Shown: positions 17,479 to 26,352 of the stretch, piece after piece | How the letters are laid out: each line of letters starts with the position of its first letter | How positions within the stretch are numbered: the first letter of the stretch is position 1 | Assembly: GCF_014200725.1 (NCBI RefSeq) | Contig: NZ_JACHCL010000001.1 | Span: forward strand, 62,001 to 126,000 | From: Janthinobacterium silvisoli | GTDB taxonomy: Bacteria; Pseudomonadota; Gammaproteobacteria; Burkholderiales; Burkholderiaceae_D | Direction: 5' to 3' | Length of the DNA: 64,000 nt | Made by a program: the position numbers and the translations under genes | Notes under the pieces: generated by a model | Database searches by the model: none | What the model was told of the DNA's origin: nothing | What the model saw: the letters and a program-made list of their open reading frames with translations, nothing else

Positions 17479-18834
17479 CTACTTCACGCCGTGGTGATTC
17501 ATCAGGTCATACAGGGTAGGCCTGCTCACGCCCAGCAGCTCGGCCGCCTTGACGATATTGCCGTCGGCGCGGGCCAGCGCGCGCACCATGACTTTGTATT
17601 CCGCCGCCTCGCGCGCCTGGCGCAGGTTGATCGTGTCGTCTAGCGATGGCGATTGCGGGTTGTCGGGCAAACCCAGATCATCGAGGGTGATGTGAGGGCC
17701 GTCGCACATGATCACGGCGCGCTTGATGCAGTTTTCCACCTCGCGCACATTGCCGGGCCAGCCATAGCTTTCGATGCGCAGCAAGGCCTCGGCAGTGAAA
17801 TGCAGCGAGGATCGGCCTTCGCCCGCGCAAAACTTGTTCTTGAAATGGTGGGCCAGCAAGGCAGGATCGCCAGCCCGCTCGCGCAGCGGCGGTATGCGCA
17901 GCACGATTTCGCCGAGCCGGTAATACAAGTCTTCCCGAAAGCGCCCCTGCCCGGCCAGCGCCTTCAAATCCTGGTGCGTGGCGCACACGATGCGCACGTC
18001 GACGGCGATTTCACCGCGCCCGCCCACGCGCTCGATCACCCTCTCCTGCAAAAAGCGCAGCAGCTTGGCTTGCAGCGCCAGCGGCATGTCGCCGATTTCG
18101 TCGAGAAAGAAGGTGCCGCCGTGCGCCAGCTCGATCTTGCCCAGGGTTTGCCGCGCCGCGCCCGTAAAAGCGCCCCGCTCATAGCCAAACAGCTCGCTTT
18201 CGAGCAGGTTTTCAGGAATCGCCGCGCAATTGATGGCGACAAAACGCTGTGTGCTGCGGCTGCTCAAGGTATGCAGACCGCGTGCGATCAATTCCTTGCC
18301 GCTACCCGAATCGCCGAGCAGCATCACGCTGGCCGACGAGGGCGCCACCTTTTCAACGCTGCGGCACAGTTTGAGCATGCCGGGATCGCGGCTGACGATA
18401 CCGGCCAGCGGCGAGTCGGCCTGGGTTTGCAGCATGCGCCGGTTTTCCTGCTGCATTGCATGCAGATAAAAAGCGCGCGCAATGACCAGGCCCAGCATGT
18501 CGGCGTCGAACGGTTTCTGGTGAAAATCGTAGGCGCCCAGGGCGATGGCCCGCAAGGCGTGGGCCCGTTCCTGGTTACCCGACAGGATGATCACCTTGGT
18601 GTCGGGCGCCAGCGCCAGGATTTGCTGCAAGGTGGCCAGCCCTTCCGTCGCGCCATCGGGATCTGGCGGCAAGCCCAGGTCCATCGTCACCACGGCCGGC
18701 TGATGGCGCCGCACCTGGGCCAGTGCCGCTTCGCGCTCGGACGCTACCAGCACCTCGTAGGCAGCCAGACTCCAGCGCAACTGTTTTTGCAGGCCGGGGT
18801 CGTCTTCGATCACCAGCAGTTTTTGCTTAGCCAT
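17479..18834 (-). CDS. prsR: PEP-CTERM-box response regulator, sigma-54-dependent activator PrsR
   Basis: A 451-residue NtrC-type regulator. The receiver domain (residues 1-125) has the acidic pair in VIEDD, the phosphoacceptor Asp in VVTMDLGLP and Lys in HQKPF. The AAA+ domain has Walker A GDSGSGKE, the sigma-54 contact loop GAFTGA, and Walker B TFFLDEIGD. The C-terminal Fis-type HTH reads ADGNIVKAAELLGVSRPTLYDLM. In PEP-CTERM systems PrsR activates genes carrying an upstream PEP-CTERM box together with sigma-54. It starts 15 bases after prsK, its kinase partner. Confidence 0.93.
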   Translation of the reverse strand: MAKQKLLVIEDDPGLQKQLRWSLAAYEVLVASEREAALAQVRRHQPAVVTMDLGLPPDPDGATEGLATLQQILALAPDTKVIILSGNQERAHALRAIALGAYDFHQKPFDADMLGLVIARAFYLHAMQQENRRMLQTQADSPLAGIVSRDPGMLKLCRSVEKVAPSSASVMLLGDSGSGKELIARGLHTLSSRSTQRFVAINCAAIPENLLESELFGYERGAFTGAARQTLGKIELAHGGTFFLDEIGDMPLALQAKLLRFLQERVIERVGGRGEIAVDVRIVCATHQDLKALAGQGRFREDLYYRLGEIVLRIPPLRERAGDPALLAHHFKNKFCAGEGRSSLHFTAEALLRIESYGWPGNVREVENCIKRAVIMCDGPHITLDDLGLPDNPQSPSLDDTINLRQAREAAEYKVMVRALARADGNIVKAAELLGVSRPTLYDLMNHHGVK

Positions 18835-18849
18835 GCTATTCCTCGACTG

Positions 18850-20907
18850 TTACGCCGCGTGCAGCGGCAAAATCACGCGAAAGGTCGTGCCCACGGCCGG
18901 CACGCTGGACACTTCCAGCCGGCCACCCACTTCCTCGATATATTCGCGGCTCTCGAATACGCCGATGCCCATGCCGGCCGTCTTGGTGGTGTCGAAGGGC
19001 TTGAAGAGGCGCTCGCGGATGAATTGCTCGCTCATGCCCTGGCCCGTATCGGCCAGCTCGACGACGGCCGTGCCGCTTTCCTGCCGCAGCCGCACGGCAA
19101 CCTTGCCATCGCTGGCCGTGGCCTCGATGGCGTTCTGTATCAGGTGGCCCAGCACCCGTTCCAGGCGGGCCCGGTTGGCCAGCACCGTCAATTGTCCATC
19201 GATAATTTCCAGCCGCGGTACGGGCGCGAGACTCGCCTTGGCCGCTACCGCCTGGCGCAGCAAGGCATCGAGCTGCAAGGGCGACGCCGCCGGCGCGTCC
19301 AGCGTTTCGCCGCGCGCCAGTTTTTGCAGCAGGGTTTTCATCTTTTGCACGGAATGGTCGAGCGTGACGAGCATGTCTTGCTGGAATTCGGGATTGGCGC
19401 GGTGCTTTTCTGCATTACTGAGCAGCAGCGATAGCTGAAACACCAGGTTTTTCAAGTCATGCACGATAAAGGTCGACATGCGGTTGAAAGACTCGAACTG
19501 GCGCGATACGCTGAGGGTATCGAGCGATTCGCGGTAAGCCAGGTAGCTGGCCGCCTGGCTGCCGGCAATTTTCAGCACGTCGCGGATTTCCCAGTTCAAG
19601 CCGATGCGCGTGCGGGGGCGGGCCAGCGCCACCACGCCGAACAGCCGGCCGTGCAGCATCAATGGCACCAGCAGCCAGACTTGATGCAGCGCCAAGGGCA
19701 GTTGCAGGTCGTCATACAAATCGGGATGACACGCGCAATCGGACACATCAATCACCCATTGCCGCTCTTCCAGGAAACGGCCTAGCGGGCTGGAAACCGG
19801 CTCGCTCCACGCTTGCGGCGGCCAGTTCCAGCTGGCGGCCGGCGTCAACAGGCCAGGCTCGCGGGCTATCCACAGCGCGCCGGCCGGGCTTTCCACCAGT
19901 TGCGCCACGGCTTGTATGCTGCGTTCGCCCAGCGCCGGGCCATCTTCGGACAGCGCACGCGTAAAACGCAGCCATTCCTCGCGGTAATCAAAGATCGCCT
20001 TATAGAAATGTTTATTGATAAACACCTTGAGCTTGGCCCGCAGCGCGCCGGAAAACAGCACGCCGGCCAGCAGCAGGCCAGCGCCGCCCAGGTAAGCCAT
20101 CTGCATCAACGCGCCCCAGGTGCCGCTGACATAACGCAAGTAATAGGCGCTGGCCGCCATCGCCAGCAGGTAGATGGCCGAGCCCAGCAAGGCAGCCGAG
20201 CGGAACAGCATCTGCCGCGACACGGACAAGCCTGGCGCCCAGCCCGGATTGCGCGCGGCCGAGACGGCCAGCAGCGGCGCGCACAGAGCGTTAACAACGC
20301 CGCGCGCGGCCCAGATGTCGTCATTGATGGTCCGAAACAGCAAGGCGTCGCTATACAGGTAAAAGTCGTAGGCAAACAAGCCGCCCACGCCCAGGCAGGC
20401 AAACTTGATGCCCCAGCGCTGGGGCGCCGGTGTGTTGCGATACCATTGCTCCACCAGCAACATGCCCAACACGGCCAGCAGCACGTGGCAGACGATGGTC
20501 GTGGTACGGGCCGGCATGGCCAGCGGTGATAAGGGATCGGCCAGGCCGCACAGCCATTGCAGGCTGGCAATGGCAACGATGACGGCCATGGGCGCTTGCC
20601 AGCGCGGGCGCGACGGTTCGATCAGCAATAGCAAAAACAGCAGCCAGGCGACCGTGCGCACGGTTTCCAATGCCGTTTCCAACACGATACCGATCAACCA
20701 GACGCGCTGCCCCAGCAGCACCAGGATCACGCTTGCCGTGGCCCAGATACCCGTGGCCAGGCAGGCGGCCAGCAAGGCGCGGACATTCTGGCGGGCACGC
20801 CAGTTACTGATCAATAACAGGGCCAGCGCAAAAAAGGCCAGCGACGCCAGGCCGTGGCTGAGCGCCGCCACATCGCTGCTCGCCAGCAAGTCTGGCGGTG
20901 TCCTCAC
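18850..20907 (-). CDS. prsK: PEP-CTERM system membrane histidine kinase PrsK
   Basis: A 685-residue sensor kinase. About eight or nine hydrophobic segments occupy residues 15-300, followed by a GAF-like domain (about 320-460) and a kinase core. The H-box region is FNRMSTFIVHDLKNLVFQLSLLL, with the phosphoacceptor His in V-H-D-L-K-N. The N-box reads LIQNAIEATASDG, the G1 box V-E-L-A-D-T-G-Q-G-M and the G2 region TAGMGIGVF. It phosphorylates PrsR, encoded just downstream. Its ATG overlaps the sugar transferase stop as ATGA, placing all three in one operon. Confidence 0.93.
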   Translation of the reverse strand: MRTPPDLLASSDVAALSHGLASLAFFALALLLISNWRARQNVRALLAACLATGIWATASVILVLLGQRVWLIGIVLETALETVRTVAWLLFLLLLIEPSRPRWQAPMAVIVAIASLQWLCGLADPLSPLAMPARTTTIVCHVLLAVLGMLLVEQWYRNTPAPQRWGIKFACLGVGGLFAYDFYLYSDALLFRTINDDIWAARGVVNALCAPLLAVSAARNPGWAPGLSVSRQMLFRSAALLGSAIYLLAMAASAYYLRYVSGTWGALMQMAYLGGAGLLLAGVLFSGALRAKLKVFINKHFYKAIFDYREEWLRFTRALSEDGPALGERSIQAVAQLVESPAGALWIAREPGLLTPAASWNWPPQAWSEPVSSPLGRFLEERQWVIDVSDCACHPDLYDDLQLPLALHQVWLLVPLMLHGRLFGVVALARPRTRIGLNWEIRDVLKIAGSQAASYLAYRESLDTLSVSRQFESFNRMSTFIVHDLKNLVFQLSLLLSNAEKHRANPEFQQDMLVTLDHSVQKMKTLLQKLARGETLDAPAASPLQLDALLRQAVAAKASLAPVPRLEIIDGQLTVLANRARLERVLGHLIQNAIEATASDGKVAVRLRQESGTAVVELADTGQGMSEQFIRERLFKPFDTTKTAGMGIGVFESREYIEEVGGRLEVSSVPAVGTTFRVILPLHAA

Positions 20908-22292
20908 CGGCTCCCCTTGCCGAACAGGACCACCTGCACCGTATCGAGCAAGATCAGCAGATCGAGGAACAGGCTATTGTTTTTCACATAATAGAGATCG
21001 TATTGCAGTTTTCTTACGGCGTCGTCGACCGACGCGCCATAGTGATAGCGTACCTGGGCCAGGCCCGTGATACCCGGCTTGATGCTGTGGCGAATATTGT
21101 AATAAGGCACTTCCTGTTTGAGCTGCTCGACAAAATAAGCGCGCTCGGGGCGCGGCCCCACGAAGCTCATCTCGCCGCGAAACACATTGAGCATCTGCGG
21201 CAACTCGTCGATGCGCAGCTTGCGTATCCAGTGGCCCACGCGCGTGACGCGGCTATCGTTGGCTGCTGCCCAGGTCGGCTTGCCATCGCCCTCGGCATCG
21301 CAGCGCATGCTGCGGAACTTGAGCACATTGAAGGGCAAGCCATCGCGCCCTACCCGCTCTTGCTGATAAAACACGGGGCCGCCATCTTCCAGGCGGATGC
21401 AGATCATGGTGGCGAGCATTACCGGCAGCGCGGCAACGCAAATGGCGGCGCTGGCGGCCAGGTCGAACAGGCGCTTGGACGCGGCCCGCACGAAACTCTG
21501 GTCAAAGCCGCCGCCGTAAATCAGATAGCTGGGCTGCAAGGAATCGATGCGGATCTGGCACGCTTCGCGCTCAAAAAACGTGGCGGCATCGATCACGCGC
21601 ACGCCGCCCAGCGCGCATTCGAGCAATTGCTTGACGGGAAACGCGCCATTGCGCCTGTCACCGACCGAGACGACGATTTCCTGCGCATCATAGCGCTGCG
21701 CCATGGCCAGCAGCGAAGGCTCGGCTGGCAGCAGCGCCGAGGCCGGCACGCAGCACGTTTCGCCAGGCACGTGGATGCAGCCCACCACCGTAAATTGGTG
21801 GAAACCGATCTTGCTGGCCGCCAAGTCCATGCATTCACGGGCCAGGACGCCATCGCCCACCAAAATCAGGCGTCCTTCCATCAGCGTCGATTCCGACGAT
21901 TTGAATACGGCCAGCCGCGCCAGCAGCACACCGATCGCCCCCAGCGCAAAAATAGCCAGGCTGGCGCGGCCGAAATGCAGGGAGGGAATCACGCGGATCA
22001 GCAGGCTCAGCAAGGCGAAGCCCAGCGCAAACGACGGCATGATGCGCAGCAAGGTATTGCGGATATCTTCGCGCGAGCGGTGCTGGTACATGCCCAGGGT
22101 GCTCATGCTGAACACGATCACCAGCGCAAACGCCAGCGAGGAAAGGTAGATTTCGCCCGCCCGCACAATGCGGCTGGTATCGACCAGCCAGATCAGCGAC
22201 GTCAGGGTGGCGGACAGCAGCAGGATCATTATTTCCAGCAACAGCAAGATAAACGCTGTTTTGGAGACGTAATGGCTGAATATGCGGATCAT
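20904..22292 (-). CDS. Polyprenyl-phosphate sugar-1-phosphate transferase, PEP-CTERM system type
   Basis: A 462-residue polyisoprenyl-phosphate hexose-1-phosphate transferase. Five hydrophobic helices occupy the N-terminal part, a CoA-binding-like nucleotide domain follows (LILVGDGVLARECMDL), and the C-terminal catalytic domain shows KRLFDLAASAA, PVFYQQERVGRDGLPFNVLKFRSM, LRIDELPQMLNVFRGEMSFVGPRPE and IKPGITGLAQV. It would start exopolysaccharide repeat units on undecaprenyl phosphate at the inner membrane. The start at 22292 is fixed by AGGAGG nine bases upstream. It heads the prsK-prsR operon. Confidence 0.93.
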   Translation of the reverse strand: MIRIFSHYVSKTAFILLLLEIMILLLSATLTSLIWLVDTSRIVRAGEIYLSSLAFALVIVFSMSTLGMYQHRSREDIRNTLLRIMPSFALGFALLSLLIRVIPSLHFGRASLAIFALGAIGVLLARLAVFKSSESTLMEGRLILVGDGVLARECMDLAASKIGFHQFTVVGCIHVPGETCCVPASALLPAEPSLLAMAQRYDAQEIVVSVGDRRNGAFPVKQLLECALGGVRVIDAATFFEREACQIRIDSLQPSYLIYGGGFDQSFVRAASKRLFDLAASAAICVAALPVMLATMICIRLEDGGPVFYQQERVGRDGLPFNVLKFRSMRCDAEGDGKPTWAAANDSRVTRVGHWIRKLRIDELPQMLNVFRGEMSFVGPRPERAYFVEQLKQEVPYYNIRHSIKPGITGLAQVRYHYGASVDDAVRKLQYDLYYVKNNSLFLDLLILLDTVQVVLFGKGSR

Positions 22293-22497
22293 GTGTGCCT
22301 CCTGCAGCAAGAACAGTTCGACCGGAAACATGGCGGCCAGGAACTGGTCTCACCATCATGGCGAACTGTTCCGCACAAGCATTGACACGCCACAAGCCAC
22401 GGCCTCAGCTATCACGCGCAGGCAGAATTTAGCTCAACACATTACCGAATGATGTGAAATGGAATATAGTATGCTTCCCTTAAAAAAGATCAATGTC

Positions 22498-24111
22498 ATG
22501 AAATTTGATGTCGCGATTGTCGGCAGTGGCCTGGCGGGTTTATCGGTTGCACTGCATTTAGCTGAAACGCGCACCGTCGCGATCATTTCCAAACGCGCGC
22601 TGCTCGATGGCGCCAGTAACTGGGCGCAAGGCGGCATCGCGGCCGTGCTGGACTCGGGCGACAGCCACCAGGAACATATACAAGACACCCTGATCGCCGG
22701 CGGCGGCCTGTGCGACGAAGCGGCCACCCGCTACATCGTCGAACACGGCCGCGAAGCGATCGAATGGCTGATCGAACAAGGCGTGCCCTTTACGCGCGAC
22801 GCCAGCGCCGAGCTGGGTTTCCATCTGACCCGCGAAGGCGGACACAGCCAGCGCCGCATCATCCATGCAGCCGACGCCACCGGCCACGCCGTGCAAGTGA
22901 CCCTGGAAGAAAAGGTACGCGCCCATCCGAACATCACCTTGTTTGAACACCACTGCGCGATCGACCTGATCACCTCCGACAAGCTGGGCATGAAACCGGT
23001 CCAGCGCAATTCCCAGCCCCATTGCCACGGCCTGTATGTGCAGGATGAGCAAACCGGCAAGGTGCTGACGTTTGCCGCCGAGCACACCGTGCTGGCCACG
23101 GGTGGCGCCGGTAAAGTCTATCTGTACACCACCAATCCCGACACGGCCAGCGGCGACGGCATCGCGATGGCCTGGCGCGCCGGTTGCCGCGTGTCCAATA
23201 TGGAATTCATCCAGTTCCACCCGACCTGCTTGTACCACCCCTACGCCAAGTCTTTCCTGATTACCGAAGCCATCCGCGGCGAAGGCGGCTTGCTGAAGCT
23301 GCCGCCTGAAGCGGGCGCAGCAGCTGGCACGCGCTTCATGCTGGCCCACGACGAGCGGGCCGAACTGGCGCCGCGCGACGTGGTGGCGCGCGCCATCGAC
23401 TTCGAGATCAAGAAACGCGGCCTCGATTATGTGCACCTGGATATCAGCCACAAGCCGCCTGAATTCTTGATCGAACACTTCCCCACGATCTATGCGCGCT
23501 GCCTGGAACTGGGCATCGACATTACCAAGGAACCGATTCCCATCGTACCCGCCGCCCACTACACCTGCGGCGGCGTGGTGACGGACCTGGCTGGCCGCGC
23601 CGACTTGCCGGGCTTGTATGCCGTCGGCGAGACCGCCTGCACAGGCTTGCATGGCGCCAACCGCCTGGCCAGCAATTCCCTGCTGGAATGCATCGTGATC
23701 GGCCGCGCCTGCGCACAAGATATTGAAAGCAAGGAAAAGCTGGGCACGCCTTACTTGCCCGATTGGGATGAAAGCCGGGTCACGGACGCCGATGAAGAAG
23801 TGGTGATTTCCCACAACTGGGACGAATTGCGCCGCTTCATGTGGAATTACGTGGGCATCGTACGTACGACAAAACGCCTGGAACGGGCGCAGCACCGCAT
23901 TGCGCTGCTGAAAGAGGAAATCGACGAGTACTACCGCAACTTCCGCATCACGCATGACTTACTGGAATTGCGCAACCTGGTCGACGTGGCCTCGATGATC
24001 GTCAACAGCGCCCTGTCGCGCCGCGAAAGCCGTGGTTTGCACTTCAGCCGCGATTATCCCGAGACCTTGCCGAAGGCGATTGCCAGCGTGCTGACGCCGC
24101 CGCGGCGCTAA
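22498..24111 (+). CDS. nadB: L-aspartate oxidase
   Basis: A 537-residue FAD enzyme that oxidises L-aspartate to iminoaspartate, the first step of NAD synthesis. The dinucleotide fold is [21 protein letters not shown], followed by [13 protein letters not shown]. The substrate and FAD region has H-P-T-C-L-Y and the catalytic Arg lies in the IRGEGG and HYTCGG segments. The C-terminal helical domain begins near residue 430. The start at 22498 (MKFDVAIVG) gives the usual N-terminus; two in-frame ATGs at 22459 and 22471 would add up to 13 residues. No nadA or nadC adjoins it. Confidence 0.95.
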   Translation: MKFDVAIVGSGLAGLSVALHLAETRTVAIISKRALLDGASNWAQGGIAAVLDSGDSHQEHIQDTLIAGGGLCDEAATRYIVEHGREAIEWLIEQGVPFTRDASAELGFHLTREGGHSQRRIIHAADATGHAVQVTLEEKVRAHPNITLFEHHCAIDLITSDKLGMKPVQRNSQPHCHGLYVQDEQTGKVLTFAAEHTVLATGGAGKVYLYTTNPDTASGDGIAMAWRAGCRVSNMEFIQFHPTCLYHPYAKSFLITEAIRGEGGLLKLPPEAGAAAGTRFMLAHDERAELAPRDVVARAIDFEIKKRGLDYVHLDISHKPPEFLIEHFPTIYARCLELGIDITKEPIPIVPAAHYTCGGVVTDLAGRADLPGLYAVGETACTGLHGANRLASNSLLECIVIGRACAQDIESKEKLGTPYLPDWDESRVTDADEEVVISHNWDELRRFMWNYVGIVRTTKRLERAQHRIALLKEEIDEYYRNFRITHDLLELRNLVDVASMIVNSALSRRESRGLHFSRDYPETLPKAIASVLTPPRR

Positions 24112-24142
24112 GTTCAACCCAACGGCAAATGCCGCAAAAACT

Positions 24143-24169
24143 GGGGTCAGACCCGCCGGGTCTGACCCC
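24143..24169. repeat. Dispersed palindromic repeat, copy 1 (12-3-12 hairpin)
   Basis: GGGGTCAGACCC, a 3-base spacer, then GGGTCTGACCCC: a perfect 12-base inverted repeat in the gap between convergent nadB and the MORN gene. A related element with the same 12-3-12 geometry is at 50295-50321. Such elements recall REP-type dispersed repeats and may also stop transcription. Confidence 0.8.
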
Positions 24170-24212
24170 GGCTCTTTGCCGCTGAGTTAAACAACTTGAC
24201 CTCCACTCCAAG

Positions 24213-25007
24213 TCAAGGCACAACCCGCCCACCCCGCATCCTGGTGCGCGCAATCAATTTACCGTTTTCATCAAAGCTTTCCACCTCGCCATCCCCGCCC
24301 ATGGTCACGGGACCGCTGCCACCCTGCCTGCCATTGCGCCAGTTACCGCGCATCAATAACTTGCCATCCTGCCGATAACGGCTAAAACGGCCGCTGCCCG
24401 GTGCATCTTGCTCTACCTGCATTTCCAGCCCGCCATACGGGTAATACACGGCGTAGCTGCCCACCAGCTTGCCCTGCAGATAATCGGGGGTATCGACCTG
24501 GCCCGACAGGCGGCGCGGTTCATTTTCTTTCACGTGGAAAATCTCCACTTGCCAGGTGCCAGCCTGCTTGCCTGGTGGCAGCGGCACAACCACGGCGTAG
24601 CGGGCCTGGGCCTTGCTCTCGGCCTGCGACAGGTTGTGGTTCAGATACAGGCGCGCCTTGCCGTCAGAACAGGTTTGCGGCTCGCAGCGCTCCAGCTTGC
24701 TGACCTGTGGAATAACATCTTTTTCGGCTGGGCAAGCGTCTAGCGTCAACAAGATGGGTGCGCCCAACAGGCCAGCCAGTTCTACCTTCATGGCCGCGTA
24801 CGATGCGGGCGCCAGGCCCAGCGAAGCAGCATCCATGCGGACTTGCCGCCCGCCACAGCCACTGTCTGCAACCAGGGTCAGCACGTCATTTTCGGCTACG
24901 CTGCTTATCGCCGTGACCACCTGGCGCTGCACGATCTCTGCCTGCGCCGGGAAGAACAGCAAGACGCCCAGGCCAGCCAGCAGCGTCTGCGCTACAGTGC
25001 GCGCCAT
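24213..25007 (-). CDS. Exported MORN/YwqK-repeat protein, short paralogue
   Basis: A 264-residue protein with a signal peptide ending A-Q-A near residue 23. The mature N-terminal domain (V-L-T-L-V-A-D-S-G-C-G-G-R-Q-V-R-M-D, then YAAMKVELAG) is shared with the proteins at 24992 and 34326. The C-terminal part has a few MORN_2-like repeats (Y-Y-P-Y-G-G-L-E, YRQDGKLLMRGNWRNG, SFDENGKLIARTRMRGG), many fewer than its paralogues. It overlaps the end of the 24992 gene by 16 bases and closes the vWA-PP2C-kinase operon. Probably periplasmic. Function unknown. Confidence 0.72.
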   Translation of the reverse strand: MARTVAQTLLAGLGVLLFFPAQAEIVQRQVVTAISSVAENDVLTLVADSGCGGRQVRMDAASLGLAPASYAAMKVELAGLLGAPILLTLDACPAEKDVIPQVSKLERCEPQTCSDGKARLYLNHNLSQAESKAQARYAVVVPLPPGKQAGTWQVEIFHVKENEPRRLSGQVDTPDYLQGKLVGSYAVYYPYGGLEMQVEQDAPGSGRFSRYRQDGKLLMRGNWRNGRQGGSGPVTMGGDGEVESFDENGKLIARTRMRGGRVVP

Positions 25008-26350
25008 GCCTGTTCCCTTTGCAATAACTCCGTGGACTGCGGCTCAGCTGCGCAAGCTCCCTGCGCCTCTCCAGCTACATAGCGGCACTCGCTGATCACA
25101 CTGCCATCGTCACCCCAGCTGCGGCTCCAGCCTTCGCGCCTGTCGTTCACATACTCGATGGCATGTTCAGGCTTGCCACTTGCATACCAGGAACGCGAGG
25201 TACCCTGCTCGCGCAATTTTTCATCCCAATCACGCTGCAGCACCAGCACGCCCTGCGGGCTGTAGCGGCGTATGCTGCGCAGCGCGCCTTGCTCGCCATA
25301 TTGCTGCCGGGTCTGGACCTTGCCATCAGGATAAAACTCCAGCGCCTCGCCCACCGGCAAATCATTGCTTTGCATCATGGTGCTCCGCACGGCGCCGTCA
25401 TCATCATAATCAGTGCTCAAGCCATTGAACTTGCCCTTGCTCATCTGCGCGCGGCTCGCAACTTTGCCATTCGGAAAATAGCTGAGCAGCTCGCCTTCCA
25501 TCTTGCCATCGCGCAGCACATAACTGGTGCTCAGCTTGCCGTTCTCATCAAACGTCTGGCCGGGTCCATCGATGCGCTTGCCATCGCGGTAAACGACTTC
25601 CTCGCGCAGCTTGCCGGTGCCGTGATAGTGCTGATGTGGGCCTTCAGGCAAGCCATGGCGCCAGTCGCCGCGCGACTCCAGCGTGCCATCGGGATAATAA
25701 GTGCTGCTGACACCATCCTGCCGGCCCTGCATATCCTGGGCTACCTGCTTTTCGATCTTGCCATCGGTGTAATACATGACATAACCGCCTACCAGCTTGC
25801 CGGAGACATAATCGGCCGCATCGACCTGGCCCGACAGGCGTATTTTTCCCGGACCGCTGGTGACGACAATCTCCACCTTCCAGGTACCGGCCAGCCTGGC
25901 TGGCGGCAAAGGCAATACCAGCATGTAAGGCGAACGGCGCTTCTCTTGCGGAAACAGCTTTTCGGACAGATACAGCCGCGCCTTGCCATCAGCGCACGCG
26001 GCCGGATTGCAGCCGACCAGCTTGCGCACGACGGGAACGGCGACCTCGCCCACCTCGCCGACAGGGCATGCGCCTATCGTAAGCAGCAATGGCGTTTTGG
26101 CGTGGATACGCCCGGCCAGCTCAATCTTCATGGCGGCATACGGCTGCGTATCCATGCCCAGCGAATGCGCATCCATGCGCACCTGCCTGCCGCCACAGCC
26201 GCCATCACCAGCCAGGGTCAGCACGTCGGCGCCTTCGCTGTCTTGCTCAGGATTTATGCCGGTAATCTGTACGCGCTGCACGATGTCGGCTTGCGATATC
26301 GGCGGCAATAGCAATAAGGCCGCCAGGATCAGGACTGTCTTCTTGTTCAT
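24992..26350 (-). CDS. Exported MORN/YwqK-repeat protein, long paralogue
   Basis: A 452-residue protein with a signal peptide (residues 1-22, ending S-Q-A). After the family N-terminal domain (G-C-G-G-R-Q-V-R-M-D and CADGKARLYL) come roughly ten MORN_2-type repeats of about 20-25 residues, each with Y-x-D/N-G-K pattern such as YYTDGKIEKQVAQD, YYPDGTLESRGDWRHG and YDDDGAVRSTMM. It starts 2 bases after the kinase stop, so it is in the same operon. Similar repeat proteins are predicted partners or substrates of envelope systems. It is paralogous to the gene at 34326. Probably periplasmic or surface exposed. Confidence 0.78.
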   Translation of the reverse strand: MNKKTVLILAALLLLPPISQADIVQRVQITGINPEQDSEGADVLTLAGDGGCGGRQVRMDAHSLGMDTQPYAAMKIELAGRIHAKTPLLLTIGACPVGEVGEVAVPVVRKLVGCNPAACADGKARLYLSEKLFPQEKRRSPYMLVLPLPPARLAGTWKVEIVVTSGPGKIRLSGQVDAADYVSGKLVGGYVMYYTDGKIEKQVAQDMQGRQDGVSSTYYPDGTLESRGDWRHGLPEGPHQHYHGTGKLREEVVYRDGKRIDGPGQTFDENGKLSTSYVLRDGKMEGELLSYFPNGKVASRAQMSKGKFNGLSTDYDDDGAVRSTMMQSNDLPVGEALEFYPDGKVQTRQQYGEQGALRSIRRYSPQGVLVLQRDWDEKLREQGTSRSWYASGKPEHAIEYVNDRREGWSRSWGDDGSVISECRYVAGEAQGACAAEPQSTELLQREQAWRAL

Positions 26351-26352
26351 CT

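Noticed and set aside
17653..19434. A 593-codon rightward open frame across prsR and prsK
   Set aside because: It crosses two genes of opposite strand and shows no protein-like pattern.
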